From Sinisalibacter lacisalsi (GTDB lineage: Bacteria > Pseudomonadota > Alphaproteobacteria > Rhodobacterales > Rhodobacteraceae), in contig NZ_BMGI01000006.1 of the NCBI RefSeq assembly GCF_014640115.1, forward strand, positions 62,001 through 126,000: a stretch of DNA of 64,000 nt, in the 5' to 3' direction. How positions within the stretch are numbered: position 1 is the stretch's first letter; each line of letters starts with the position of its first letter. Of this stretch, positions 18,038-27,545 are shown piece after piece. Made by a program: the position numbers and the translations under genes. Under the pieces are notes generated by a model. It was given only the letters and a program-made list of their open reading frames with translations. It did not search any database and had not been told where the DNA came from.

Positions 18038-18773
18038 AAAAGAAGGCGGCCTGGTATTTCACCCGCTTGACCAATTCATCGTGAAGCCCCTGTTCGGTGA
18101 TGGCGCGGTCCACTGGTATACGATCACCAACGTGACCCTCTGGCTGGCCCTTGCCGTTGTCGCCATCGTGGCGCTCTTCGTCATCGGCACCCGTGGCCGC
18201 GCCATCGTGCCCTCGCGCACCCAGTCGATCGGCGAAGTGCTCTACGGCTTCACCTACAAGATGGTCGAGGACGTGGCCGGCAAGGACGCGGTGAAGTTCT
18301 TCCCCTACATCTTCACCCTGTTCATGTTCATCCTGTTCTCGAACTTCCTCGGCCTGATCCCGATGTCGTTCGCCACCACCTCGCATATCGCGGTGACGGG
18401 CGTTCTGGCGGCGGCGGTGTTCCTGACCGTGACGATCCTCGGCTTCGTCAAGAACGGCACCAAGTTCCTGTCGCTGTTCTGGGTCTCGTCGGCGCCGCTG
18501 GCGCTGCGCCCGGTGCTGGCGATCATCGAGTTGATTTCCTACTTCGTTCGCCCCGTCAGCCACAGCATCCGTCTTGGCGGCAACATCATGGCCGGCCACG
18601 CGGTGATGAAAGTCTTCGCGGGCTTTGCCGCCATCGCCGCGATCAGCCCGATCGCCGTTGTCTCGATCACGGCCATCTACGGGCTCGAAGTGCTCGTGGC
18701 GGCCGTGCAGGCCTACGTTTTCACCATCCTGACCGTCGTCTATCTGAAAGACGCGCTGCATCCGGCGCACTGA
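18027..18773 (+). CDS. atpB: F0F1 ATP synthase subunit a
   Basis: A 248-residue membrane stator subunit forming the proton half-channels. The essential arginine is in [16 protein letters not shown], and [15 protein letters not shown] is typical. Several long hydrophobic helices are visible. The start is GTG 18027 inside the end of atpI, after GAGGAAG; an internal start would lose the conserved FHPLDQF segment. Confidence 0.97.
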   Translation: MATEKEGGLVFHPLDQFIVKPLFGDGAVHWYTITNVTLWLALAVVAIVALFVIGTRGRAIVPSRTQSIGEVLYGFTYKMVEDVAGKDAVKFFPYIFTLFMFILFSNFLGLIPMSFATTSHIAVTGVLAAAVFLTVTILGFVKNGTKFLSLFWVSSAPLALRPVLAIIELISYFVRPVSHSIRLGGNIMAGHAVMKVFAGFAAIAAISPIAVVSITAIYGLEVLVAAVQAYVFTILTVVYLKDALHPAH

Positions 18774-18822
18774 CGGGCGAGATACACAAGTTCAACGCAA
18801 TCCCATCGTAAGGAGAAACATC

Positions 18823-19059
18823 ATGGAAGGCGATATCGCACAAATGGGTCAATTCATCGGCGCCGGCCTTGCCGGCATCGGTTCGGGCGCAGCCGCCATC
18901 GGCGTGGGCCACGTCGCCGGCAACTTCCTCGCCGGCGCCCTGCGCAACCCCTCGGCCGCTGGTGGCCAGACCGCGACCCTCTTCATCGGCATCGCGTTTG
19001 CAGAAGCGCTCGGGATCTTCTCGTTCCTCGTCGCGCTGCTGCTGATGTTCGCCGTCTGA
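18823..19059 (+). CDS. atpE: F0F1 ATP synthase subunit c
   Basis: A 78-residue proteolipid forming the rotor ring. It is a two-helix hairpin with the glycine-rich helix [18 protein letters not shown], the polar loop RNPSA and the proton-carrying Glu61 in [11 protein letters not shown]. It has Glu rather than Asp, as in most alphaproteobacteria, and no sodium-site Gln/Glu signature in helix 1, so it is proton-driven. A strong AAGGAG site precedes ATG 18823, in keeping with the high copy number needed. Confidence 0.97.
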   Translation: MEGDIAQMGQFIGAGLAGIGSGAAAIGVGHVAGNFLAGALRNPSAAGGQTATLFIGIAFAEALGIFSFLVALLLMFAV

Positions 19060-19085
19060 TCCTCGAGGACCCTATCCTTACGATC

Positions 19086-19117
19086 GGGTGGGGGTGCGCC
19101 AGCGCGTAGCCCCACCC
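19086..19117 (+). other. Stem-loop between atpE and atpF'
   Basis: GGGTGGGG (19086-19093) pairs with CCCCACCC (19110-19117); the interior can extend with a short GCG/CGC stem. No T run follows, so it is not a standard terminator. Position suggests a 3' stabiliser that lets more c subunit be made than b and b'. Confidence 0.6.
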
Positions 19118-19145
19118 TATTCGATCCGGGCTCCAGGAGGACATC

Positions 19146-19679
19146 ATGGCAAGCGGAACCGAAACCACTGCCGACGCCGCGCAAGGCTCCAGCGGCATGC
19201 CGCAGCTGGATTTTGCCACGTTCCCGAACCAGATTTTCTGGCTCGTGGTGACGCTGGTTATCATCTACTTCGTGCTCAGCCGCATTGCGCTGCCGCGCAT
19301 CGCGGGCGTGCTGGCCGAGCGCCAGGGCACGATCACCAACGACATCGCCGCCGCCGAGGAGCTGAAGCAGAAGGCAAAGGAAGCGGAAGAAGCCTATAAC
19401 CAGGCACTCGCCGAAGCCCGCGTCGAAGCGCAGAAGATCGGCGCCGAAGCCAAGGCCGAGATCCAGAAGGAACTCGACAAGGCCCAGGCCAAGGCCGATG
19501 CCGAGATCGCCGCGAGGGCCGCTGAATCGGAGAAGGCGATCGCCGAAATCCGTGCCGGCGCCGTCGAAAGCGTGAAGGCCGTCGCCAAGGACACCACCAA
19601 GGAGATCCTCTCCGCGATGGGGTCGAAAGCCGATGCCAAGGCGGTCACCGCCGCCGTCACCGCGCGGATGAAAGGGTAA
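19146..19679 (+). CDS. atpX: F0F1 ATP synthase subunit b'
   Basis: A 177-residue peripheral-stalk subunit. One N-terminal transmembrane helix ([19 protein letters not shown]) is followed by a long alanine-, lysine- and glutamate-rich helix (residues about 60-160) that pairs with subunit b. AGGAGG lies 5 bases before the ATG. The presence of both b' and b marks the photosynthetic-type stalk found in Rhodobacterales and cyanobacteria. Confidence 0.94.
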   Translation: MASGTETTADAAQGSSGMPQLDFATFPNQIFWLVVTLVIIYFVLSRIALPRIAGVLAERQGTITNDIAAAEELKQKAKEAEEAYNQALAEARVEAQKIGAEAKAEIQKELDKAQAKADAEIAARAAESEKAIAEIRAGAVESVKAVAKDTTKEILSAMGSKADAKAVTAAVTARMKG

Positions 19680-19683
19680 GATC

Positions 19684-20241
19684 ATGAAACATCTTCTCAG
19701 TCTTGCCCTGATCGCCGCCGCAAGCCCTGCCCTCGCCGCGTCGGGCCCGTTCTTCTCGTTGAAGAACACCGACTTCATCGTGCTGATGGCCTTCATCGTC
19801 TTCATCGGCGTGCTGGTCTATTTCAAGGTGCCGGGCATGATCGGCGGGATGCTCGACAAGCGTGCCGAGGGCATCAAGGCGGACCTCGCCGAGGCCCGGG
19901 CGCTGCGGGAAGAAGCTCAGGCGATCCTCGCCAGCTACGAGCGCAAGCAAAAGGAAGTGGCCGAGCAGGCCGGCCAGATCGTCGAACACGCCAAGCGCGA
20001 CGCGCAGGCGGCGGCCGACGTGGCCCAGGAAGAGCTCAAGGCCTCCATCGCCCGCCGGATCACGGCGGCGGAAGAGCAGATCAAGTCGGCCCAGGATGCC
20101 GCCGTCAAGGAAGTGCGCGATACCGCCATTTCCGTCTCGATCGGCGCCGCGAAAGACCTGATCGCCAAGAACATGACCGCCGCCGACGGCAACAAGCTGA
20201 TCGACGAGTCCATCTCGGACGTCGAGAGCAAGCTGCACTAA
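19684..20241 (+). CDS. atpF: F0F1 ATP synthase subunit b
   Basis: A 185-residue peripheral-stalk subunit. After a short hydrophobic start (LLSLALIAAASPALA, possibly a cleaved signal) comes FFSLKNTDFIVLMAFIVFIG, the membrane anchor, then a long charged helix (EARALREEAQAILASYERKQ). It starts 4 bases after the b' stop and ends the operon, with a terminator 27 bases downstream. Confidence 0.95.
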   Translation: MKHLLSLALIAAASPALAASGPFFSLKNTDFIVLMAFIVFIGVLVYFKVPGMIGGMLDKRAEGIKADLAEARALREEAQAILASYERKQKEVAEQAGQIVEHAKRDAQAAADVAQEELKASIARRITAAEEQIKSAQDAAVKEVRDTAISVSIGAAKDLIAKNMTAADGNKLIDESISDVESKLH

Positions 20242-20267
20242 GCTAACGCGGGACAGTGAACCAGGAA

Positions 20268-20295
20268 ATGCCCGGGCCTCGTGCCCGGGCATTTT
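20268..20295 (+). terminator. Rho-independent terminator of the F0 operon
   Basis: ATGCCCGGGC pairs perfectly with GCCCGGGCAT around the loop CTCGT, followed by TTTT. It lies between the convergent atpF and CoA-transferase genes and could work to some extent in both directions. Confidence 0.92.
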
Positions 20296-20298
20296 GGT

Positions 20299-21411
20299 TC
20301 AGCCCTTCGCCTTGGGCAGGATCGGCGCGCTGCGCTCCAGCGACAGATCAGCATCGGAAAAGCGCCATGGCCCGCGCACGCCGGGCACCCCCTCCGGTTC
20401 GATCCGCAACCCGCGCGCCCGCACCTGCGGGTCGGCGAAGGTATCGGCGATCTCGTTGATCGGCCCGGCCGGCACCCCGGCCGCCTCCAGCGCCTCGAGA
20501 AAGGGCGCGCGCTGCCAAACCTCCGTGGCCTCGGCGAGAATGCCCATCAGCAGATCGCGGTTGCCGATCCGGGCGGCATTGGTGGCGAACCGGGCGTCAT
20601 CGGCAAGCGCCCCGAGGCCGAGAAGCTCGCACAGGGCGCGAAACTGCCGGTCGTTGCCGACGGCGACGATCACGTGGCCATCCTCGACCGGGAGCGCGTC
20701 GTAGGGCACGAGGTTGGGATGCGCGTTGCCCAGCCGCCCGGGGCTGGTGCCGGTGGCGAGATAGTTCATCGCCTGGTTGGCAAGCAGCGCGGTGGCGCTG
20801 TCGAGCAGCGCCATGTCGACCATCTGCCCGCGACCGGTGCGGTGGCGTTGCTCGACGGCGGCCAGGATACCGATGGTGGCGTAAAGGCCGGTGACCACGT
20901 CGGTCACCGCCACGCCCACCTTCATCGGCTCGCCGCTCTTCTCGCCGGTGATCGACATCAGGCCCGACAACCCCTGGATCATGAAATCATAGCCGGGCTG
21001 GCGGGCGCGCGGGCCGTCCTGTCCGAAACCGGTGATCGAGCAATAAATCAGGCGCGGATTGAGCGCGGCGAGGCCGGGATAATCGAGGCCGTATTTCGCC
21101 AGCCCCCCGACCTTGAAGTTCTCGATCAGGATATCGGCCTCCGCCACCAGCTTGCGGACGGTTTCCTGCCCTTCGGGGGTGTTGAAATCGGCGATCACCG
21201 AGGTTTTCCCCCGGTTGGCGGCGTAGAAATAGGCTGCGGTCCTGTCGCCGTCGCGCTCGATGAAGGGCGGCCCCCAGCGGCGGGTATCGTCGCCCTCCGG
21301 GCTTTCCACTTTCACCACCTCGGCACCGAGATCGGCCAGCGCCTGCCCGGCCCAAGGCCCGGCCAGAATGCGCGCGAGTTCGACGACCTTCAGGCCTTCA
21401 AGCGGTTTCAT
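20299..21411 (-). CDS. CaiB/BaiF-type (class III) CoA-transferase, probably glutarate CoA-transferase
   Basis: A 370-residue CoA-transferase. The family start KVVELARILAGPWAGQALAD, the block GADVVKVE-type (here GAEVVKVESPEGDDTR), the ENFKVGGLAKYGLDY segment, and the catalytic Asp in GYDFMIQGLSGLM are all present. Its partner across the divergent promoter is glutaryl-CoA dehydrogenase, and the human and bacterial SUGCT-type enzymes of this class move CoA from succinyl-CoA to glutarate. That substrate is therefore likely but inferred from context. ATG 21411 follows GAGGATTG; it is co-transcribed with the XRE-cupin regulator. Confidence 0.9.
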   Translation of the reverse strand: MKPLEGLKVVELARILAGPWAGQALADLGAEVVKVESPEGDDTRRWGPPFIERDGDRTAAYFYAANRGKTSVIADFNTPEGQETVRKLVAEADILIENFKVGGLAKYGLDYPGLAALNPRLIYCSITGFGQDGPRARQPGYDFMIQGLSGLMSITGEKSGEPMKVGVAVTDVVTGLYATIGILAAVEQRHRTGRGQMVDMALLDSATALLANQAMNYLATGTSPGRLGNAHPNLVPYDALPVEDGHVIVAVGNDRQFRALCELLGLGALADDARFATNAARIGNRDLLMGILAEATEVWQRAPFLEALEAAGVPAGPINEIADTFADPQVRARGLRIEPEGVPGVRGPWRFSDADLSLERSAPILPKAKG

Positions 21412-21420
21412 GGGCAATCC

Positions 21421-21981
21421 TCACAGGTAGGGCGGCGTGCAGGCCGAGATGATCCGGGCCAGCCCCGTCCCGGTGTTGCGAAAGCGGTGCGGCGCGCGGC
21501 TGTCGAACAGATAAGCGTCGCCGGGGCCGAGCACCGTGCGCTGGTCGCCGACCGTCACCTCGATCTCGCCCTGCACCACGATGCCGCCCTCGTTGGCCTC
21601 GTGCGCGAGCATCGCTTCGCCGGTGTCGGCGCCGGGGGCGTAGGTTTCATAGAGGATCTGAAGGCCGTGCGCCGACGCATCGCCAACCTGCGCGATCGCC
21701 ACCCCGTCACCGAGGTGGCCGGTCAGGTCGGTCAACTCCGCAGCGCGAAAAAATACCTGCGCGCGCGGGGTCTCGTCGGGTTCGAAGAAGGCCGACATGG
21801 TGATCCCAAGCCCCCCGAGGATGCGCCGCAGCGAGGCCACCGAGGGCGAGGAGCGCCCGGTTTCGATCATCGAGATCTGGCCATGCGGCACCTCGGCGCG
21901 CTCGGCCAGCTGGCGCTGGCTCAGCCCCGCCTCCTGGCGCAGGGCCTTGAGCCGCGCGCCCACGTCGAATTCATCGCTCAT
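21421..21981 (-). CDS. XRE-family regulator with C-terminal cupin domain
   Basis: A 186-residue regulator. The N-terminal helix-turn-helix ([20 protein letters not shown], then [16 protein letters not shown]) is followed by a cupin barrel (residues about 110-180) with the motif [16 protein letters not shown] and a second motif [17 protein letters not shown]. This architecture matches PuuR-type regulators that bind a small ligand in the cupin. ATG 21981 is chosen because GGAGGGG precedes it. It sits between the CoA-transferase and the divergent gcdH, and the palindromes at 21999 and 22032 are its likely operators. Confidence 0.92.
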   Translation of the reverse strand: MSDEFDVGARLKALRQEAGLSQRQLAERAEVPHGQISMIETGRSSPSVASLRRILGGLGITMSAFFEPDETPRAQVFFRAAELTDLTGHLGDGVAIAQVGDASAHGLQILYETYAPGADTGEAMLAHEANEGGIVVQGEIEVTVGDQRTVLGPGDAYLFDSRAPHRFRNTGTGLARIISACTPPYL

Positions 21982-21998
21982 CTGGCGCCCCTCCACGG

Positions 21999-22041
21999 TT
22001 TGCGCAAATTTCTCCTAGCATTGCTCAGTATATTGCGCAAT
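21999..22041. promoter_or_regulatory. Twin TTGCGCAA palindromes, likely operators of the XRE-cupin regulator
   Basis: TTTGCGCAAA at 21999-22008 and ATTGCGCAAT at 22032-22041. Both are perfect 10-base palindromes sharing the core TTGCGCAA, and their centres are 33 bases apart, about three helical turns. They lie between the divergent regulator (starts 21981) and gcdH (starts 22077). A weaker copy, TTGCTCAG, lies between them at 22021. Confidence 0.7.
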
Positions 22042-22076
22042 ACGGGAGCAAAGCCACAGCCGCGACGGAGACAGAC

Positions 22077-23291
22077 ATGACCCAAGCGTTGCCCGCCAAG
22101 AGCCGCCCGGAGCTTTCCGGCTTCGACTGGGAAGACCCGTTCCGCCTTGATGACCAGCTCGAGGAAGACGAGCGCATGATCCGCGATTCCGCCCGCGCCT
22201 ATGCCAGCGAAAAGCTTGCGCCGCGGGTGATCGAGGCCTTCGAGACCGAAGCGAGCGATCCGGGCATCTTCCGCGAGATGGGCGAGATGGGGCTGCTTGG
22301 CGTCACCGTGCCGGAAGAATACGGCGGGCTTGGCGGCTCTTACGTCAGCTATGGCCTCGTCGCGCGCGAGGTGGAACGGATCGACTCGGGCTACCGCTCG
22401 ATGATGTCGGTGCAATCCAGCCTCGTGATGTATCCGATCTACGCTTACGGCTCCGAGGAACAGCGGCGCAAATACCTGCCCGGCCTCGCCTCGGGCGAAT
22501 TGATCGGCTGTTTCGGCCTGACCGAGCCCGACGCCGGCAGCGACCCCGGCGCGATGAAAACCCGGGCGGAAAAAACCGCCACCGGCTACCGCCTCACCGG
22601 CTCGAAAATGTGGATTTCCAACAGCCCGATCGCGGATGTCTTCGTGGTCTGGGCGAAGTCCGACGCCCACGGCGGCAAGATCCGCGGCTTCGTGCTGGAA
22701 AAGGGCATGAAGGGGCTTTCGGCGCCGAAGATCGCGGGCAAGCTGAGCTTGCGCGCCTCGATCACCGGCGAGATCGTGATGCAGGGCGTCGAGGTCGACG
22801 ACGACGCGCTCCTGCCCAACGTCGAAGGGCTGAAAGGCCCGTTCGGGTGCCTCAACCGCGCCCGCTACGGCATCTCCTGGGGAGTGCTCGGTGCGGCCGA
22901 GTTCTGCTGGCACGCCGCCCGGCAATACGGGCTCGACCGGCACCAGTTCGGCAAGCCGCTCGCGGGCACGCAGTTGTTCCAGAAAAAGCTCGCCGACATG
23001 CAGACCGAGATCAGCCTCGGCCTCCAGGCCTCGCTCCGGGTGGGGCGGCTGATGGACGAGGGCAAGGCCGCGCCCGAGATGATCTCGCTGATCAAGCGCA
23101 ACAACTGCGGCAAGGCGCTCGACGTTGCCCGCCATGCCCGCGACATGCACGGCGGCAACGGCATTTCCGGCGAGTTCCAGGTGATCCGACACATGATCAA
23201 CCTCGAAACCGTCAACACCTACGAAGGCACCCACGACGTGCACGCCCTGATCCTCGGACGCGCGCAAACCGGGTTGCAGGCGTTCTTCTAG
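22077..23291 (+). CDS. gcdH: Glutaryl-CoA dehydrogenase
   Basis: A 404-residue FAD acyl-CoA dehydrogenase that oxidises and decarboxylates glutaryl-CoA to crotonyl-CoA in lysine and tryptophan breakdown. Family blocks include [40 protein letters not shown], and the catalytic Glu383 in [15 protein letters not shown]. The Arg in the [15 protein letters not shown] region and the YEGTHD context favour GcdH over short-chain dehydrogenases. GGAG precedes ATG 22077. Regulated with the divergent CoA-transferase unit. Confidence 0.94.
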   Translation: MTQALPAKSRPELSGFDWEDPFRLDDQLEEDERMIRDSARAYASEKLAPRVIEAFETEASDPGIFREMGEMGLLGVTVPEEYGGLGGSYVSYGLVAREVERIDSGYRSMMSVQSSLVMYPIYAYGSEEQRRKYLPGLASGELIGCFGLTEPDAGSDPGAMKTRAEKTATGYRLTGSKMWISNSPIADVFVVWAKSDAHGGKIRGFVLEKGMKGLSAPKIAGKLSLRASITGEIVMQGVEVDDDALLPNVEGLKGPFGCLNRARYGISWGVLGAAEFCWHAARQYGLDRHQFGKPLAGTQLFQKKLADMQTEISLGLQASLRVGRLMDEGKAAPEMISLIKRNNCGKALDVARHARDMHGGNGISGEFQVIRHMINLETVNTYEGTHDVHALILGRAQTGLQAFF

Positions 23292-24229
23292 CGCATTGAG
23301 CGCGGCGCGCTCGGGGTGCCGGGAATGCCCCAGTAGGCGGCAATATCGACCATCAGCGCATAGGTGCTGCGGTAGGCAAAGCCGGGGCCGTCATTGCCCA
23401 GCACGTAAACCACTATATCGAGGCCCTCGCCCCGGATCGCCTGCGCGGCAAGATCGTCGGGCAGGATGGTCGGCTCGCCGTAAACCACCCGCCGGGTCAG
23501 GCCGACCGAGGGCATGGCGTAGTCGACCAGACCGGTGCAGACGAAGCTCTCGTTGTTCGGGTCGATCGAAAGGCCGAAATTGAACGGCTGTCCCATCTGC
23601 GAGAACAGACGGCGCACGGCGTCCCGCCGCTCGCCCGGCGAAAGCCGGGGCCGCATCGCCAGCACCCGGTCGACCTCGAAGGCATCGCTCGGGCGGGTCA
23701 GTTCAACCGCCGGAGAGACGCTCTGGATCATGGTTTTCCCGGCGCGGATCTCGTCGTGGTAGGGCACGATCTCGGGCAGGTTCCAGTAGCCCGCCGCTCG
23801 CATCTCGGCCTCGGTGCCGACATAGACGAAGGCATGGCTGAACCGGCCTGGCATCAACCGGCCAAGCTGGTGCGAGGTATTGCCGATGACCAGAATATCG
23901 AGCGGGCGCAGCCGCGACAGGATCGCCGCTTCCGCATCGGCCTTGCCGGTGAGCTTGCCGGGATAGGAGCTTTCCTCGAAATCACCGTAGGCGAGTTCCG
24001 AGGCCTTGACGCCAAACTGGTTGCCCAGCGCCGTCGCCAGTTTCGCCACCGGGGCGGGATAGAACTTCTCCGGCTCGAAGCAGCATTCGAAATTGTCCGC
24101 CCTGAGCGCCTTGGCATCCTCGGGGAAGGTGGGGCCGAAATCGGGCTGGGAACACGCCGAGACGATCACGGCAAGCGCCAGAACTGCCAGCGCCCTGATC
24201 GACGGGATCGGGTTCTCGGGTCGAAACAT
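23288..24229 (-). CDS. YiiX-like (permuted papain/NlpC-P60) lipoprotein, copy 1
   Basis: A 313-residue lipoprotein: hydrophobic signal and lipobox VSAC with Cys26. Later, [17 protein letters not shown] and [15 protein letters not shown] carry His132, and [15 protein letters not shown] carries Cys231. A His in 'SHxxxYxG' followed about 100 residues later by a Cys in 'xCTxLV' is the order seen in YiiX/YebB-type circularly permuted papain-like hydrolases. It may be a cell-wall or lipid amidase; no substrate can be named. It is tandem with a paralogue at 24287. It converges on gcdH: the stop codons overlap by 4 bases. Confidence 0.75.
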   Translation of the reverse strand: MFRPENPIPSIRALAVLALAVIVSACSQPDFGPTFPEDAKALRADNFECCFEPEKFYPAPVAKLATALGNQFGVKASELAYGDFEESSYPGKLTGKADAEAAILSRLRPLDILVIGNTSHQLGRLMPGRFSHAFVYVGTEAEMRAAGYWNLPEIVPYHDEIRAGKTMIQSVSPAVELTRPSDAFEVDRVLAMRPRLSPGERRDAVRRLFSQMGQPFNFGLSIDPNNESFVCTGLVDYAMPSVGLTRRVVYGEPTILPDDLAAQAIRGEGLDIVVYVLGNDGPGFAYRSTYALMVDIAAYWGIPGTPSAPRSMR

Positions 24230-24286
24230 CGCCAGTCCTCGCACAGGTTTCACCATAGCCTAGCGCGGCCAATCGCCCCTGCCAAC

Positions 24287-25156
24287 TCACGCTTCGGGGG
24301 GCGGCCCCCAGAAAGCGGCAATATCTTCCATCGCCGCGCGCGCATCCTCGACGACGAAGCCGCCGCCCTTCACACCGCGCACGTGTTCGACGAAGCCAAG
24401 CCCCTCGCCCCGGATGGCCTGCGCCACCATCGCGTCGGGCATCACCGCCGGCCGACCGTAGGAAACCGTCTCGTCGAAGGCGATCCAGGGCATCGCGTAT
24501 TGGATCAGCTCGGTGCAGGCGAGTTCGTCCGGGGTGCGGTTGTCGAACCAGTAGTCGAACGGCGCGCCGAGCCGGGCAACACCCCGGCGCGCGGCCTCGC
24601 GGCGTTGCGCTTGGGTGAGTGCCGGGCGCAGGATCGCAACGGCGTCGGTTTGCAGGAGCTTCGCCGGCTCGATCAGGCGCACCACGGGGCGGAAGGCTTC
24701 GAGAAAGACCCGCCCCGCCCGGATATCGTCTTGCAGCGGCAGGACGGCGGGATCGTTCCACAGCCCGATCGCGCGCAGCTCCGCCTCGGTGCCGAGGTAG
24801 ATCGCCGAATGGGTGAAGCGGCCGGGCACGAAGCGACCGCCGATATAGGTCTTGTTGGCGAACAGCAGCAGATCGAGCGGGCGGGCCGTTTTCACGATAT
24901 GGGCATGGGCCTCGGCCTTGCCGGTGAGGGTGCCGGGGATCTCGCCGGTATCGAGCGGATTGAGTTCCAGCGCGACGGGCGCAACGGCGAGCGAGAGATT
25001 GGCGATCGCCTCGGGCCAGCGCTCGGGATCGTGGCAACAGGCGAAGCTTTTCGGATCGGCGTCGGGCGCAAGGCCGGTGAAATCGCGGTGCACCTGCGGC
25101 AAGCCGCAGCCGGCGAGCGCGAGCGCGAGAGACACCAAGGCGAAACGGCGTATCAT
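24287..25156 (-). CDS. YiiX-like (permuted papain/NlpC-P60) lipoprotein, copy 2
   Basis: A 289-residue lipoprotein and paralogue of the next gene. The lipobox is ALAGC (Cys17). The same pattern follows: RPLDLLLFANKTYIGGRF, RFTHSAIYLGTEAEL with His116, then ELACTELIQYAMPW with Cys214, and finally [16 protein letters not shown]. The identical order of blocks, including EAEL/M-RA and the [10 protein letters not shown] segment, shows a tandem duplication. The 57-base gap suggests an operon. Activity is inferred from the fold. Confidence 0.77.
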   Translation of the reverse strand: MIRRFALVSLALALAGCGLPQVHRDFTGLAPDADPKSFACCHDPERWPEAIANLSLAVAPVALELNPLDTGEIPGTLTGKAEAHAHIVKTARPLDLLLFANKTYIGGRFVPGRFTHSAIYLGTEAELRAIGLWNDPAVLPLQDDIRAGRVFLEAFRPVVRLIEPAKLLQTDAVAILRPALTQAQRREAARRGVARLGAPFDYWFDNRTPDELACTELIQYAMPWIAFDETVSYGRPAVMPDAMVAQAIRGEGLGFVEHVRGVKGGGFVVEDARAAMEDIAAFWGPPPEA

Positions 25157-25325
25157 CCGGCGTCCGGAACTTGGTTCGGTTGTGCGGTCATCGAAAGCTC
25201 CCTGCGGACTGCGCGCAATTCAGCAAAGCCCCTGCCCGCGCGCAATCGCAAAACGGCCGCGCGTGGGGCGGATGCGGCGCTGAACCGGGCGGGAACCACG
25301 GACAGGAACGGACCCTCCCCCACGC

Positions 25326-26312
25326 TCAGCAATACCGCTCGATGCCAACGAGTTGCTGGTAGGAATAGCGGTCGCCCATCGCCCAACCGGGCGGCAGGAT
25401 GCGGGCCAGTTCGGCCCGGTCGGCTTCGCTGAACGCGATCTCGTCCGCCCCGGCCCAGTCCTTCAGGTGCTCGGGGCTGCGGGTGCCGGGGATGGGGATC
25501 AGGTGCGCGCCCTGGTCGAGCGTCCAGGCCACCGCGGTGGCCGCCGTGGACCAGCCCCGGTCATGCGCGAAGGCGCGCAGGGCGCGCACGTGTTCCATGT
25601 TGTGGGCGAAGTTGCGGCCGATGAACCTCGGGTTGGGTTTGCGGAAATCGGTATCGCGGAAGCTGTGCGGGTCGAGATCTATGTCGCCGAGAATGCCGCG
25701 TCCGAGCGGCGAGAACGGCACGAAGGCGGTGCCCAGCTCGGCGCAGGCCTGGATCATCCCGAGCTCCGGCTGGCGCGTCCACAGCGAATACTCGCTCTGC
25801 ACCGCCGCCACATGCGCCACCGATGCCGCAAGCCGCAGCGAGGCGGGTGATATCTCGGAATAGCCGAAAGCGCCGATCAGCCCATCCTCGCGAATGGTTT
25901 CCAGCGTTTCGGTCACCGCTTCGATCGGGATCGACCAGTCGCGGCGGTGAATATAGTAAAGCTCGACGTGATCGACCCCGAGCCGGTCCAGCGACCCCTC
26001 GATGGAGGCGCGGATATGTTCCTCGGAATTGTCGTTGGTGCCGCGCGGCGCACCCAGAACGATGCCGCCCTTGGTGGCGATCTTGAACCGCTTGCCGCGC
26101 TCCTTCTGCCATGCGCCGATGATCGTTTCGCTCAGACCGCCGCCGTAAAGCTCGGCGGTGTCGAGAAAGTCGATGCCCGCGTCCCAGGCCGCATCCAGCG
26201 TGGCGAAGCTCACCTCGCGGCTGGTTTCGCCGTAGAACCCGGCAAAGCTCATGCAGCCAAGCCCGATGGCCGACACTTCGGGACCGTTCTGCCCCAGTTT
26301 CCTTTTCTTCAT
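25326..26312 (-). CDS. Aldo/keto reductase
   Basis: A 328-residue NADPH-dependent TIM-barrel oxidoreductase. IGLGCMSFAGFYG is the strand-1 motif, GIDFLDTAELYGGG holds the catalytic Asp and Tyr, the Lys is in KIATKGGI and the His in ELYYIHRRD. The C-terminus carries the cofactor motif IPIPGTRSPEHLKDW. This is the AKR13-like/YajO-like group with wide aldehyde substrates. ATG 26312 has AGGGGA six bases upstream. It begins just past the aminopeptidase stop. Confidence 0.9.
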   Translation of the reverse strand: MKKRKLGQNGPEVSAIGLGCMSFAGFYGETSREVSFATLDAAWDAGIDFLDTAELYGGGLSETIIGAWQKERGKRFKIATKGGIVLGAPRGTNDNSEEHIRASIEGSLDRLGVDHVELYYIHRRDWSIPIEAVTETLETIREDGLIGAFGYSEISPASLRLAASVAHVAAVQSEYSLWTRQPELGMIQACAELGTAFVPFSPLGRGILGDIDLDPHSFRDTDFRKPNPRFIGRNFAHNMEHVRALRAFAHDRGWSTAATAVAWTLDQGAHLIPIPGTRSPEHLKDWAGADEIAFSEADRAELARILPPGWAMGDRYSYQQLVGIERYC

Positions 26313-26323
26313 CGCCATTCCCC

Positions 26324-27538
26324 TCAGATCACGAATTCACCGTCTGCCATGATCGGGTGCCGCGCGCCATCCGGGCCGATGCCGGTAACGGCAATCGCGG
26401 GCGAGCCGATCATGCAATCCATGTGGATGTTGCTCTTGTTCATGCCCGCTTCTTCCGGGTCGGCCCCCTCCGAAAGGTTCATCGCGTAGGCATTGCCGAA
26501 GGCGATGTGGCAGGCGGCGTTCTCGTCGAACAGGGTGTTGAAGTAGAGCACGCCCGAGCGCGCAATGGGCGAGCTTTCGGGCACCAGCGCGACTTCGCCG
26601 AGGAACGAAGCGCCCTCGTCGGTGGTGAAATACTCGCGCGCCACGTCGCCACCCTTCTCGGCCTCGATCGAAACCGCGCGCCCGGCCTCGAAGGTCACCA
26701 CCAGCCCCTCCACGATGCTGCCGCCGATCACGGCGGGCTTGGTGAACACCGCGCGGCCCTCGGTGCGGGCGCGGTCGGGCATGGTGAAGATCTCCTCGGT
26801 GGGCAGGTTGGGCGCATAGGTCGTGCCGTCTTCCAGCGTCTGCGCACCGCCCACCCACTTGTGGCCGCGCGCCAGCCCGACGGTCAGATCGGTGCCGCCG
26901 CCCTCGAAATGCAGCGCGTCAAGCGCAAGGCCCTGAAGATGCGCCCGCCGCCGCTCCAGTTCGGCGAAGTTTTCGCGCCAGGCCGCCACGGGATCGTCGC
27001 GGTCGAGCCGGAGCGCGGCGAAAACATGGCCCCAGAGCCTCTCCACCGCGGCGTCGGGCGCGAGATCGGGGAAAACCTGCCGCGCCCAGCCCTCGGTGAC
27101 GAAGGGCACGATATTCCAGTTTGTCGCGCCTGAGGTGATCGCCTCCAGCATCGGCCGCGCGGCGGAACTCATCGCCTTGTTGGCGCGGGCGACCTTGGCC
27201 GGGTCCTGCCCCGCGAGCAGCCCCGGCGTGTTGCCGGCAATCGCGAGCCGCGCGGCGCCATTCCGGAACGCCCCCGCCATGGCATCGTAGAGCCAGCCCG
27301 GCGCGGTCTCGAGCGCGGTCTCGCTGCCGTGGGTGTAGCGCGCGAGCGTGCTTTCGTCGTCGGCATAGAGCGCCAGCACGTTGCTTGCCCCGGCGGCATA
27401 GGCCTCGCGGGTGATCCGGCGCACCAGGTCGATCGCGCCGATATCTGCGGTCAGCACCAGTTCCTGCCCGGGCCGAAGCCCAAGGCCGAATTGCACGCAA
27501 AGCCGCGCGAGGCGATCGAGGTTTTTCTGGGTATTCAT
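26324..27538 (-). CDS. M29-family metalloaminopeptidase
   Basis: A 404-residue cytoplasmic aminopeptidase of the thermophilic/AmpS type that needs divalent metal. Conserved segments are FTKPAVIGGSIVEGLVVTFE, the Glu-rich block SIEAEKGGD, and metal-ligand residues in YFNTLFDENAACHIAFGNAY and NKSNIHMDCMIGSP. Length is normal. GAGGAAAAC precedes ATG 27538. It lies 7 bases after deoD and is co-transcribed. Confidence 0.92.
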   Translation of the reverse strand: MNTQKNLDRLARLCVQFGLGLRPGQELVLTADIGAIDLVRRITREAYAAGASNVLALYADDESTLARYTHGSETALETAPGWLYDAMAGAFRNGAARLAIAGNTPGLLAGQDPAKVARANKAMSSAARPMLEAITSGATNWNIVPFVTEGWARQVFPDLAPDAAVERLWGHVFAALRLDRDDPVAAWRENFAELERRRAHLQGLALDALHFEGGGTDLTVGLARGHKWVGGAQTLEDGTTYAPNLPTEEIFTMPDRARTEGRAVFTKPAVIGGSIVEGLVVTFEAGRAVSIEAEKGGDVAREYFTTDEGASFLGEVALVPESSPIARSGVLYFNTLFDENAACHIAFGNAYAMNLSEGADPEEAGMNKSNIHMDCMIGSPAIAVTGIGPDGARHPIMADGEFVI

Positions 27539-27545
27539 GTTTTCC

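Noticed and set aside
20281-22080. A 599-codon plus-strand open frame over the CoA-transferase and XRE genes
   Set aside because: No ribosome site, no recognisable domain, and it overlaps two clear genes and the likely operators.
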